Shown: positions 25,500 through 33,573 of the stretch, in pieces | How positions within the stretch are numbered: position 1 is the first letter of the stretch | Layout of the letters: each line of letters opens with the position of its first letter | From: Streptomyces sp. AC512_CC834 | GTDB lineage: Bacteria > Actinomycetota > Actinomycetes > Streptomycetales > Streptomycetaceae | Direction: 5' to 3' | Length of the DNA stretch: 64,000 nucleotides | Assembly: GCF_019049325.1 (NCBI RefSeq) | Contig: NZ_JAGMUO010000101.1 | Span: 219,819-283,818, forward strand | Notes under the pieces: model-generated | Told to the model about the DNA's origin: nothing | Database searches by the model: none | What the model saw: only the letters and a program-made list of their open reading frames with translations | Program-made: the position numbers and the translations under genes

Positions 25500-26303
25500 C
25501 TACCGCCAGTGGACCGAGCCGTTCCCGGCCGGAACCGTCGCCTCCACCTTGGCCCTGGTCTCCCGCATCACCGCCACGATCCGCGCCTCGTGATCCGGCG
25601 TCAGCCGGGCCACCGGCACCGAGCAGCTCATCGCGTCCAGCGCCGGCACCTCGTAGCGCAGCGCGAAGCCGAAACCGACGATTCCCGGCACGCCCTCCTC
25701 GCGGTCGACCGAGTAGCCGCGCTCCCTGGTCGCCGCGAGGTCGGCCGCCAGGGACTCCCTGCTGGTGTGCGTGTTCGGGGTGTGCGCCTCGTAGGGGCCC
25801 TCGGGCAGTTCCGCGTCCGGCCGCTCGGCCAGCAGCGCCTTGCCCAGCGCGCCCACGTGGGCGGGCAGCCGGCGCCCCACCCTGCTGATGGTGCGCAGGT
25901 ATTCGTGCGACTCCCGGGTCGCGAGATACGCCACGTCGTGCCCGTCCAGCCGCCCCAGGTGGATCGTCTCGCCCAGCGCCTGGGACGCCTCGTCCAGATA
26001 CGGCCGCGCCACCCGCACCCGCGGGTCGGAGTCGAGATAGCTGGTGCCGGTGAGCAGGGCGTGGATGCCGATGCCGTAGAGCGAGCCGGTGACGTCGGTA
26101 CGCACCCAGCCGCGCGAGATCAGGGTCTGGAGCAGCGCGTACATCGAGCTGCGCGGCACCCCCAGCCCGTCCGCCAGCTCCTGGAGCCGCGCCGGACGGT
26201 CACCGCGCTCGGCCAGCACCTCCAGCAGCTCCACCGTGCGCGCCGCGGACTTCACCTCACGGACGCCGCCTGTCGCGTCCCCGGTCTCCGACGTCTCCGA
26301 CAT
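25500..26303 (-). CDS. IclR family transcriptional regulator (glucarate operon)
   Basis: A 267-residue regulator with an N-terminal winged helix (TVELLEVLAERGDRPARLQELADGL, PRSSMYALLQTLISRGWV) and a C-terminal effector-binding domain (VGRRLPAHVGALGKALLA, GFALRYEVPALDAMSCSVPV). The start is ATG 26303, matching the MSETSE N-terminus; a longer frame from 26336 would run into the promoter. It is divergent from kdgD-gudD-pfkB, so it very likely controls glucarate catabolism in response to a sugar acid, probably as a repressor. The ligand is not known. Confidence 0.9.
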   Translation of the reverse strand: MSETSETGDATGGVREVKSAARTVELLEVLAERGDRPARLQELADGLGVPRSSMYALLQTLISRGWVRTDVTGSLYGIGIHALLTGTSYLDSDPRVRVARPYLDEASQALGETIHLGRLDGHDVAYLATRESHEYLRTISRVGRRLPAHVGALGKALLAERPDAELPEGPYEAHTPNTHTSRESLAADLAATRERGYSVDREEGVPGIVGFGFALRYEVPALDAMSCSVPVARLTPDHEARIVAVMRETRAKVEATVPAGNGSVHWR

Positions 26304-26335
26304 GTGCCGATCGTAGGCGGACACCGCCGCGCCCA

Positions 26336-26364
26336 TTGACGCAACTCGTTCACTTATCTAATCT
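26336..26364 (+). promoter_or_regulatory. promoter of the kdgD-gudD-pfkB unit
   Basis: TTGACG at 26336-26341 and TAATCT at 26359-26364 are spaced by 17 bases, close to the consensus for the major vegetative sigma factor. The region is AT-rich compared with its surroundings. It lies between the divergent iclR and kdgD genes, where the regulator would be expected to bind. Confidence 0.6.
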
Positions 26365-26407
26365 CCATTTTCATACATAGATGATGTCTACATGGGGAGA
26401 TGAACTA

Positions 26408-27400
26408 GTGTTGAGCCTCGATCCGCGCCCCGACCACTCGGCTCACTCGGCCCACTCGCTCCACCCGGTCCACTCGTCCGTGGTCGGACGGCTGCGCGAG
26501 GGCATGGCGGCGAGCGTGCTGTCCTTCCCGCTGACCACCTTCCGCGAGGACGGCTCACTCGACGCCGACGCCTACCGGACCTACGTCGCCGAACGCCTCG
26601 CCGCCGGCCCCGGCGCCCTCTTCCCCGCCTGCGGCACCGGCGAGTTCTTCTCCCTGGACGAGGACGAGTACCGCCAGGTCGTCACCATCGCCGTCGAGGA
26701 GACAGCGGGCCGCGTGCCCGTCGTCGCCGGGACCGGATACGGCTGGGCGCAGGCCCTGCGGTTCGCCCGTATCGCCGAGGAGGCCGGCGCGGACGCCCTC
26801 CTGGTCATGCCGCACTACCTCACCGCCGCCCCGCAGGAGGGCCTGGTCGCCCAGCTCGAGCGGATCGCCGCCGGCACCCGGCTCCCGCTGATCGCCTACC
26901 AGCGCGGCGAGGTCGCCTACACCGCCGAGTCCGTCCGGCATCTGGCCCGCATCCCCGGCGTCATCGGCCTCAAGGACGGCCACGGCGACCTCGACCTCCT
27001 CCAGCGCATGCTCCTCACCGCCCCCGACGGTTTCCTGTTCTTCAACGGCGCCGCCACCGCCGAGGTCCAGGCCCGCGCCTACGCCGCAGTCGGCGTCCCC
27101 GCCTACTCCTCGGCCACGCACGCCTTCGCCCCCGAGATCGCGCACGCCTTCCTCGCCGCCCTGCGCGCCGGCGACCACGGCACGGTCGACAAGCTGCTGC
27201 GCGACTTCTACGTGCCCTTCGTCGAACTGCGCGACCGCGTCCCCGGGTACGGGGTGTCCCTGGTGAAGGCGGCGGCCCGGCTGCGCGGCTTCCCGGTCGG
27301 CCCCGTGCGCGCCCCGCTCACCGACCCCACGGCCGCCGACCTGGCCGCGCTCAAGACCCTGCTCACCGCCGGACTCGACCTCGTAGGAGCCGCCCTGTGA
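26408..27400 (+). CDS. kdgD: 5-dehydro-4-deoxyglucarate dehydratase
   Basis: A 330-residue member of the dihydrodipicolinate synthase/N-acetylneuraminate lyase superfamily. It dehydrates and decarboxylates 5-keto-4-deoxyglucarate to 2,5-dioxopentanoate. Key segments are FPACGTGEFFSL, the YQRG catalytic tyrosine region and GVIGLKDGHGD with the Schiff-base lysine. The start is taken as GTG 26408 because GGGGAG lies about nine bases before it; an in-frame ATG at 26381 is upstream of that site. An N-terminal His/Ser-rich stretch (residues 7-24) is unusual. It overlaps gudD by four bases (GTGA). Confidence 0.9.
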   Translation: MLSLDPRPDHSAHSAHSLHPVHSSVVGRLREGMAASVLSFPLTTFREDGSLDADAYRTYVAERLAAGPGALFPACGTGEFFSLDEDEYRQVVTIAVEETAGRVPVVAGTGYGWAQALRFARIAEEAGADALLVMPHYLTAAPQEGLVAQLERIAAGTRLPLIAYQRGEVAYTAESVRHLARIPGVIGLKDGHGDLDLLQRMLLTAPDGFLFFNGAATAEVQARAYAAVGVPAYSSATHAFAPEIAHAFLAALRAGDHGTVDKLLRDFYVPFVELRDRVPGYGVSLVKAAARLRGFPVGPVRAPLTDPTAADLAALKTLLTAGLDLVGAAL

Positions 27401-28692
27401 CCGCAGACCTCACCATCACGGCCGTCCACCTCACGCCGATCCTCGTCGCGGACCCGCCCCTGCTCAACACCCAGGGCGTCCACCAGCCGTACACCCCCCG
27501 CCTGATCGTCGAGGTCGAGACCGCGGACGGAATCACCGGCGTCGGCGAGACCTACGGCGACGCCAAGTACCTGGAACTGGCCCGCCCGTTCGCCGACAAG
27601 CTGGTGGGACGTCAGGTCGGCGGCCTCAACGGCCTGTTCACCGTCGCCGACGAGGTGGCCGTCGACTCCTCCCGCGTCTCCGGCCAGGTCGACGTGGGCG
27701 GGTTGCGCGGCGTCCAGACCGCCGACAAGCTGCGCCTGTCCGTCGTCTCCGGCTTCGAGGTCGCCTGCCTCGACGCCCTCGGCAAGGCGCTCGGCCTGCC
27801 CGTGCACGCACTGCTGGGCGGCAAGGTGCGCGACGCCGTCGAGTACAGCGCGTACCTCTTCTACCGGTGGGCCGACCACCCCGAGGGCGTGGCGGGCGAG
27901 AAGGACGACTGGGGCGCCGCCGTAGACCCGGCCGGTGTGGTCGAGCAGGCCCGTGCCTTCACCGAGCGGTACGGCTTCACCTCCTTCAAGCTCAAAGGCG
28001 GCGTCTTCCCGCCCGACGAGGAGATCGCCGCAGTCAAGGCCCTCGCCGAGGCCTTCCCCGGACACCCGCTGCGCCTCGACCCCAACGGCGCCTGGTCCGT
28101 TCAGACCTCGCTCAGGGTCGCCGCGGAACTCGGGGACGTCCTGGAGTACCTGGAGGACCCCGCACTCGGCACCCCGGCCATGGCCGAGGTCGCAGCGAAG
28201 ACCGGGGTTCCGCTCGCGACCAACATGTGCGTGACGACGTTCGCCGAGATCCGGGAGGCGTTCACCAAGGACGCCGTCCAGGTCGTGCTCTCCGACCACC
28301 ACTACTGGGGCGGGCTGCGCAACACCCAGCAACTCGCCGCCGTCTGCCGCACCTTCGGCGTCGGAGTGTCCATGCACTCCAACACCCACCTCGGCATCAG
28401 CCTCGCCGCCATGACCCACGTGGCGGCCACCGTGCCGAACCTCCACCACGCCTGCGACTCCCACTACCCCTGGCAGTCCGAGGACGTGCTCACCGAACGG
28501 CTCACCTTCGAGGCCGGCAAGGTCACCGTCTCCGACGCCCCCGGACTCGGCGTCGAACTCGACCGCGACCGCCTCGCGTTCCTCCACCGGCGCTGGCTCG
28601 ACGACGACGGAGCCCTGCGCGACCGCGACGACGCGGCCGCGATGCGGGTCGCCGACCCCGCGTGGGTCACCCCGTCCGTGCCGCGCTGGTGA
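27397..28692 (+). CDS. gudD: glucarate dehydratase (enolase superfamily)
   Basis: A 431-residue enolase-superfamily enzyme that removes water from D-glucarate to give 5-keto-4-deoxyglucarate, the substrate of the preceding kdgD product. The diagnostic SFKLKGG (catalytic Lys-X-Lys), DPNGAW metal ligand, EDP, SDHHYWGG and MHSNTHLGIS segments are all present. The GTG start overlaps the kdgD stop, so the two enzymes are coupled. The last pathway step, 2,5-dioxopentanoate dehydrogenase, is not encoded in this window. Confidence 0.92.
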   Translation: MTADLTITAVHLTPILVADPPLLNTQGVHQPYTPRLIVEVETADGITGVGETYGDAKYLELARPFADKLVGRQVGGLNGLFTVADEVAVDSSRVSGQVDVGGLRGVQTADKLRLSVVSGFEVACLDALGKALGLPVHALLGGKVRDAVEYSAYLFYRWADHPEGVAGEKDDWGAAVDPAGVVEQARAFTERYGFTSFKLKGGVFPPDEEIAAVKALAEAFPGHPLRLDPNGAWSVQTSLRVAAELGDVLEYLEDPALGTPAMAEVAAKTGVPLATNMCVTTFAEIREAFTKDAVQVVLSDHHYWGGLRNTQQLAAVCRTFGVGVSMHSNTHLGISLAAMTHVAATVPNLHHACDSHYPWQSEDVLTERLTFEAGKVTVSDAPGLGVELDRDRLAFLHRRWLDDDGALRDRDDAAAMRVADPAWVTPSVPRW

Positions 28693-28773
28693 CCGACAGT
28701 CCTCGTCCTTCCGCCGGTTTGCCGACGGCGTGGTGCACACTGGCCTGATCCGCACCATGCCAGGGAGCGCACC

Positions 28774-29985
28774 GTGACAGCCTCCACCGCGTCCACTGTG
28801 TCCACCACGTCCGACGTACCGCCCATGCCCGTCGTGCCGGCCGACGAGAGAACGCACCGCCACACCCAGGGCGAGGGATCGCACCGACTGCCTGAGACTC
28901 CCGAGGCCCCCGAGGTCGATCCCCTCGCCGCCCTGCGCACCCCCCAGGACCCGCCCTGGGACGTGTACCTGACCGGCACCGTCTTCCTCGACGTCGTCTT
29001 CACCGGGCTCGACTCCGCCCCGGTGCGCGGCACCGAGTCCTGGGCCCGGGGCATGGGATCGAGCCCGGGAGGCATCGCCAACATGGCGACCGCGCTGGCC
29101 CGCCTCGGCCTGCGCACCTCGCTGGCCGCCGCGTTCGGCGACGACCACTACGGCGACTACTGCTGGGACGCCCTCGCGCAGGGCGAGGGCATCGATCTGT
29201 CCACGTCCCGCACCGTGCCCGGATGGCACTCGCCGGTGACCGTCTCGATGGCGTACGAGGGAGAGCGCACGATGGTCTCCCACGGTCACGAGCCGCCCCC
29301 CGAGGAACCGTCCCCCGACTGCCCGCCGGGCGCGCGTGCCGCCGTCGCCTCCCTCACACCCGGCGTCAGCGCCCCCTGGATCGCCCGGGCCGCCGCCCGC
29401 GGCACCCGCGTCTTCGCCGACGTGGGCTGGGACGACACCGGCGCCTGGGACCTGGCGGGGCTGCCCGACCTCACGCACTGCGAGGCGTTCCTGCCGAACG
29501 CGGAGGAGGCCATGCGCTACACCGGCGCCACCTGCCCGCGCGCCGCGGCGCACGCCCTGACCGAGCACGTACCGCTCGCGGTGGTGACCCTCGGCGCTGA
29601 CGGCGCGTACGCGGTGGACCGGCGCACGGGGGAGAGCGCCGAGGTTCCGGCCATCGAGGTGGAGGCCCTGGACCCGACCGGCGCCGGGGACGTCTTCGTC
29701 GCCGGCTTCGTCACCGGCACCCTGGCCGGCTGGCCCCTGGCCGACCGGCTCGCCTTCGCCGGCCTGACCGCCGCCCTGTCCGTCCAGGAGTTCGGCGGCT
29801 CGCTGTCGGCACCCGGCTGGGGCGAGATCGCCACCTGGTGGCGCAAGGTCCAGTCGGTCGAGAGCCAGGACCCGACGGCCCTGCGCCGCTACGCCTTCCT
29901 CGCAGACCTGATCCCCGACGACCTGCCCGGCCCCTGGCCCCTGCGCCGCGCCGTCCCAACCATCGGCTTCCGCCGCCCGACCTGA
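28774..29985 (+). CDS. PfkB family carbohydrate kinase
   Basis: A 403-residue ribokinase-like sugar kinase. The signature DPTGAGDVFVAGFVTG, with the catalytic Asp and anion hole, is at about residues 299-314. The N-terminal PfkB region (GIANMATALARLGL) is also intact. About 60 residues of Thr/Ser/Pro-rich sequence precede the core, which is longer than usual. It follows gudD on the same strand by 81 bases and is likely part of the same unit, though a kinase is not needed for the glucarate pathway. It may act on a keto-deoxy sugar or on another substrate. Confidence 0.85.
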   Translation: MTASTASTVSTTSDVPPMPVVPADERTHRHTQGEGSHRLPETPEAPEVDPLAALRTPQDPPWDVYLTGTVFLDVVFTGLDSAPVRGTESWARGMGSSPGGIANMATALARLGLRTSLAAAFGDDHYGDYCWDALAQGEGIDLSTSRTVPGWHSPVTVSMAYEGERTMVSHGHEPPPEEPSPDCPPGARAAVASLTPGVSAPWIARAAARGTRVFADVGWDDTGAWDLAGLPDLTHCEAFLPNAEEAMRYTGATCPRAAAHALTEHVPLAVVTLGADGAYAVDRRTGESAEVPAIEVEALDPTGAGDVFVAGFVTGTLAGWPLADRLAFAGLTAALSVQEFGGSLSAPGWGEIATWWRKVQSVESQDPTALRRYAFLADLIPDDLPGPWPLRRAVPTIGFRRPT

Positions 29986-30259
29986 CCGGCCTCGCCGCCG
30001 GACGACCTCGGGCCATCGCCACGTGGCGCTGTGCCGGGCGTGGCCCGGGAGAGCCGCCCGGCCGGACCGCCGGAATGTCTCACTGCTCAGGCCGGGGGCG
30101 CAGGACCTTCACCCCGACCGGGCGGACGTCGGTCAGCACGGTTTTCAAGCGGGTGCCGTTCCGGCTGTTGCCGCTGTTCCGCCCCGTCGCGTCGTATTGG
30201 AACAGCTTCGCCGCGCCCCCTGTTGCCCTGTAGTGCCGCTTGCTGGGCAACTGCACGAG
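29986..30259. other. gene-free stretch with possible protein remnant
   Basis: No intact gene is seen. The minus-strand frame ending at 30080 reads AAKLFQYDATGRNSGNSR followed by TRLKTVLTDVRPVGVKVLRP and a stop. This looks like a real protein C-terminus cut off upstream by the transposase fragment. The family is not recognised. Confidence 0.3.
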
Positions 30260-30442
30260 CTGGTCAACGCCGACCTCAAGCACAGCCTGCCCAAGCAGCA
30301 CCGGGCCCGGAACCAGGCCGAACTCGCCGCTGAGACCCGCCGGCTCTTCCGCTGACGCCAGCGCCAGCCGCACATCGTCCGCGGCTACTTCGGCGGCCCG
30401 CATGTCCGCTACGTACTGGACGAGAACCCCATGAGTTTCTGA
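30260..30442 (+). pseudogene. IS630-type transposase C-terminal fragment
   Basis: One frame reads LVNADLKHSLPKQHRARNQA, an in-frame TGA at 30353-30355, then RQRQPHIVRGYFGGPHVRYV and LDENPMSF before the stop at 30440-30442. This is the C-terminal end of an IS630-family transposase, as found in many Streptomyces. The catalytic part is missing, one arginine codon has apparently become a stop, and no inverted repeat follows. It directly abuts the toxin fragment at 30441. Confidence 0.8.
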
Positions 30443-30707
30443 TCAATATGTACTGGCGGGCAAGACTCCGGTCCTCGTTCACAACAGCAACGGAATCTGC
30501 GGCCCTGCAACCAAGTTCAACGTGCCGGAATCTCCAGGTGTCTACACGATTCACCTGAAGGACGGAACGAAGTATGTGGGTATGTCCACGACGGACATCA
30601 ATTCGCGTGTCGCGGCTTCGATGCGTTCGAAACACGCGGTCGGGTCACGTGGATACGGTCCAGGTGATGTGGAGAACGTCAGGCGTGACGCTACTGAACC
30701 GCCGTGA
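30441..30707 (+). pseudogene. polymorphic toxin tip: pretoxin linker plus truncated GIY-YIG nuclease
   Basis: The frame reads YVLAGKTPVLVHNSN at 30447 onward. This is the classic sequence that joins the large delivery part of RHS/WapA-like polymorphic toxins to their toxic tip. The tip begins SPGVYTIHLKDGTKYVGMST, with GIY-YIG nuclease features (GVYTI, KYVGMS, and Arg in INSRV). The frame stops at 30707 after about 80 residues, short of a full GIY-YIG domain, and everything upstream of the linker has been replaced by a transposase fragment. It has no start codon of its own before 30522, so it is a dead remnant or a silent cassette. Confidence 0.75.
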
Positions 30708-30808
30708 CCCAGAGATAGAGATACCCTCTGATGGGTACCTTCCGTAGGAGAAATATGGGGTGGCCGGGGTGACGCTCCGGCCACCGCATCGTGCGAATGG
30801 ATCGAATA

Positions 30809-31228
30809 ATGGGCACGTGGGGTGCTGAACCTTTCGACAGTGACACGGCGCAGGACTACCTCGACCAGCTAGTCGGGCTGACTGCTCCGCAGCGGCTGGA
30901 TGCGATCAAGCAGACCCTCGAAGACGTACTTGGTCGAGAAGACTCGCGCACATCAGAATCTCTTCCAGAAGAAGTAGTTGCTGCTGCTGCAGTGATCACG
31001 GCGAACCTGGAATCAGGTTCCGAGTTCTCGTGGAATGAAGAAGCTTCGGGGGTTATCAGATGGCTTGAGAAGCCCATTTCTGTGGGAATTCGAGATCTAG
31101 CGCTGTCGGCATTGGATGCATCGATCCCTGAAGGTAATTGGTGGTGGCAGAGCTGGGTTGACACCAGTGATCGCGAAATTGCCCAAGCCTGCCTGTCCCA
31201 CGTGAGGTTGGCGCTCCGGCAGGGATAG
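30809..31228 (+). CDS. DUF4259 protein, possible immunity protein
   Basis: A 139-residue protein starting MGTWGAEPFDSDTAQDYLDQ, the characteristic start of the DUF4259 family, whose members sit next to toxin genes in several genomes. It is acidic and predicted soluble. The position 100 bases after the truncated GIY-YIG toxin suggests it was the cognate immunity protein. In-frame GTG 30791 and ATG 30797 lie upstream; 30809 is chosen from the family N-terminus. Base composition is clearly lower in GC than the core genes. A strong hairpin at 31260-31296 follows. Confidence 0.75.
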   Translation: MGTWGAEPFDSDTAQDYLDQLVGLTAPQRLDAIKQTLEDVLGREDSRTSESLPEEVVAAAAVITANLESGSEFSWNEEASGVIRWLEKPISVGIRDLALSALDASIPEGNWWWQSWVDTSDREIAQACLSHVRLALRQG

Positions 31229-31259
31229 AACGACTTCCTTGGTCATTCACGCTGCAAAC

Positions 31260-31296
31260 CTGAAGCCCTGTCAGGCATGTCCTGACGGGGCTTCAG
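31260..31296 (+). terminator. strong terminator hairpin after the DUF4259 gene
   Basis: CTGAAGCCCTGTCAGG and CCTGACGGGGCTTCAG form a 16-bp stem with a single G-U wobble around a CATGT loop. It lies 32 bases after the DUF4259 stop and just before the IS630 element. Confidence 0.85.
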
Positions 31297-31319
31297 AGGC
31301 TCTTGACGGCAGTAGTTGA

Positions 31320-31347
31320 CGCTGACGTTGAAAGGGTGGGGTGACAG
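31320..31347. repeat. left terminal inverted repeat of the IS630 element
   Basis: The 28 bases end in GAAAGGGTGGGGTGACAG and are matched in inverted orientation at 32451-32478 with one mismatch. Confidence 0.9.
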
Positions 31348-31375
31348 CGGGCGTTGGTGGTGCTACATCCTCGTC

Positions 31376-32449
31376 ATGAGGTATGCGGATGGCGGCGGTC
31401 TGACCGCTGCGGGGCGGGCGAAGCGTGAAGCGGTGCGCTTCGAGGCCGCGGAGATGTTCGAGCAGGGGGTGCAGCGGCCGGAGGTGGCCCGCCGGTTACG
31501 GGTGTCGCAGAAGTCGGCGTACGCCTGGCACGCCCTCTGGCGCGACGGCGGCAAGCCGGCCCTGGCCTCCAAGGGGCACGGCGGCTTTCCCTGCCGGCTC
31601 AACGATGCCCGGGCGGAACGGCTGCAGGCCGAGCTGGATGCCGGCCCTGCGGCGCACGGCTGGAGCGAGGGCCAGCGGTGGACCCTGGCGAGGGTTGCGG
31701 AGCTGATCCACCGGCTGTTCGGGCACCGGTACACCCCACGCGGGGTGTCGTATCTGCTGCACCGGCTCGGCTGGTCGCCGCAGGTCCCCGCGTACCGGGC
31801 CGTCGAGCGGGACGAGCAGGCCGTTGAGTCGTGGCGGACGGAGCAGTGGTCACGGGTAGGAGGACGGCCCAGCTCCTGGGCGCGTGGACAGTCTTCGAGG
31901 ACGAGTCCGGGCAGGACCTGAAACCCGGCAGGAGCTGGACCTGGTCGCGGCGCGGGCTGACTCCGCTGGTCAGAGCGACGGGCAAGGGTTCCGGCCGATT
32001 CCTGATGGCCGGGATGATCTGCGTCAGACCGGGCCGCGCAACCAGGATGATCTACCGGACCCAGACGTACCGGGGCCGTACCGGCGAGAAGAAGGGCTTC
32101 CGGGCCCGCGAGTTCGCGGACCTGCTCACCTCCGCCCGGCGGCAGCTCGGCGGTGCGCCGCTGATCGTGGTGTGGGACAACGCCAGTACTCATCACGCCA
32201 AGGCATTGCGGGAGTTCTGCGAACGCAACAGCAACTGGCTGACCATCGTCAGGCTCCCGCCCTACGCGCCCGACCTCAACCCCGTCGAAGGCGTCTGGGC
32301 CCACCTGAAGAAGTCCCTGGCCAACCTCGCACCCACACGATCGACGACCTCACCCCACTCGTGAAGAGCCGCTTGCGCGGCACCAACGCCGCCCCGAAGT
32401 CCTCAACGGCTTCATCGCCGGCACCGGACTGGCACTGGAGCCCCCGTAG
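31376..32449 (+). pseudogene. IS630 transposase, frameshifted
   Basis: The first frame, starting MRYADGGGLTAAGRAKREAV, encodes the helix-turn-helix part (RRLRVSQKSAYAWHALW). Near 31845 the similarity moves to another frame (LLGAWTVFEDESGQ). That frame carries the DDE core: the Asp of FEDESG, the Asp of VVWDNASTHH and the Glu of PDLNPVEGVWAHLKKSLANL. Near 32335 it shifts again (TIDDLTPLVKSRLRGTNA) and near 32390 once more, ending VLNGFIAGTGLALEPP at the stop 32447-32449. The first shift is in the -1 direction and could be programmed, but three shifts together indicate decay. Confidence 0.8.
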
Positions 32450-32450
32450 C

Positions 32451-32478
32451 CTGTCACCCCACCCTTTCAACCTCAGCG
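32451..32478. repeat. right terminal inverted repeat of the IS630 element
   Basis: The 28 bases starting CTGTCACCCCACCCTTTC pair with the left repeat at 31320-31347 with one mismatch. Confidence 0.9.
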
Positions 32479-32675
32479 GTAACGGCGGCGGACACAGTGG
32501 TGCCCGCCGCCGTCTGAAGGTTCCGGTGAGGTTGGTTGGGTCGATCGGTCGGTCCTGCACCGTCGTGAACACGTGCCCGTCGTGCGATGAATCGTGGTAA
32601 TTCGCAGTTTCTTACGATGTCAGTCAGTTCGGTAGTTTGTGCGGGTCACTTTCGCGAGGAAAGAGCAAGAAGGAA

Positions 32676-33074
32676 ATGATAGTCAATAGCCCAGTGGTTG
32701 CATTTCTGGCAAAAATTGAGCACGGATGTCTGATCTTGCGGGATGCCGGAAGTGACGATGATGTCAGCGACTGGGACCCGGATTTGAGTAGCTGGTACCG
32801 AGGGGGCGGTTCACTCATCTTCAGCGTTCAGGCCGGTGTCGATGGTCCGGTCGAATGTGAGGTGTGGAAGTCAACTCCCCCTGTGGTACTTCCTGTGAAC
32901 CTGTTCGAGGCGTCGCTGTCATGTTCGTCCGGATGGCTCGTATTGCATGATGCAAATGATCACGTCCGAATGCAATTTTTGGGGCTCCGTGACTCCGTGA
33001 TCTGCTCGGTAATGGTGGACAATCCGCATTTTCCGTCAAAGGTTCAGATCTTGCTGGGCGTAGAAGGTAAGTAG
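32676..33074 (+). CDS. orphan protein of unknown function, lower GC
   Basis: A protein of 132 residues if it starts at ATG 32676; the frame opens at a TTG at 32637. It is mostly beta-like and acidic, with two Trp-containing stretches (DWDPDLSSWYRGGG, SGWLVLHDANDHVRMQF) and no signal peptide. Its third-position GC is much lower than that of core genes, and it lies directly after the IS630 element, both signs of transfer. A role as an orphan immunity protein is possible given the toxin remnant nearby, but nothing in the sequence proves it. The ribosome binding site is unclear (AAGGA sits too close to the ATG). Confidence 0.6.
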   Translation: MIVNSPVVAFLAKIEHGCLILRDAGSDDDVSDWDPDLSSWYRGGGSLIFSVQAGVDGPVECEVWKSTPPVVLPVNLFEASLSCSSGWLVLHDANDHVRMQFLGLRDSVICSVMVDNPHFPSKVQILLGVEGK

Positions 33075-33573
33075 CTTCTTGGTGCCCGCAGGAGCGAGCG
33101 AGGTTCCCTTCGAGGGTCGCGCCAGTTCCTCGTATGCGGCGTGACGACGTCGTTCGGCTGGGAGATGTCGGGTGGGCTGGACCGGGAAGCCTCGCCGGGC
33201 GATGCCGCGAGCTCGGCCTCGACCAGCCAGGTGACGATCGCCCGGACCGAGTGCAGCGCGTCGAAGGTGACGTCCAGCTTCACCAGCACCGCAGGCACAG
33301 GGGAAGATACAGCGGCAGGCACGGGTCACCTTCCTGAGCGCTGAGCTTCGACACCCCAATGACCACGAAGCCCGTGCTTGCTCTGCTACGCACCCCACTT
33401 GTGGTGCGCGGGCCCGTCGACGCTTCGGGCCGACATCCGCACGGCACGCTTGTTCGAGGTCTGGCTCGCGGCAGCGAAACCTCCTGTCAGCGGTGGGAGC
33501 GCCCGTACGCTGGCCGTGTACCAACTGTCGAGGTCACACCGAGACTGCTGGTCGGATGAGGAGGTGAAAGGGA
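33075..33573. other. 499-base stretch without a convincing gene
   Basis: No frame shows the codon bias of a real Streptomyces gene. The minus-strand frame between 33322 and 33044 reads VPAVLVKLDVTFDALHSVRA, which looks protein-like. It could be the N-terminus of a decayed transposase or a regulatory gene, but it has no recognisable domain. GAGGAGGTG at 33558-33566 is the ribosome binding site of the following Uma2 gene. Confidence 0.3.

Larger units (their letters stand above)
31315..32483 (+). mobile_element. IS630-family insertion sequence, about 1.17 kb
   Basis: The element is bounded by inverted repeats at 31320-31347 and 32451-32478 that match over 28 bases with one mismatch. A short further match (GTT/AAC) extends outward to about 31315 and 32483. 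It contains a transposase reading frame broken by frameshifts. TA dinucleotides lie at or near both ends (31313-31314 and 32480-32481), in keeping with the TA target preference of this family. Exact ends are uncertain by a few bases. Confidence 0.85.

Noticed and set aside
33036..33524. 162-codon minus-strand frame at the island edge
   Set aside because: Arg/Ala/Gly-rich translation with no family, and another minus-strand frame looks more protein-like.
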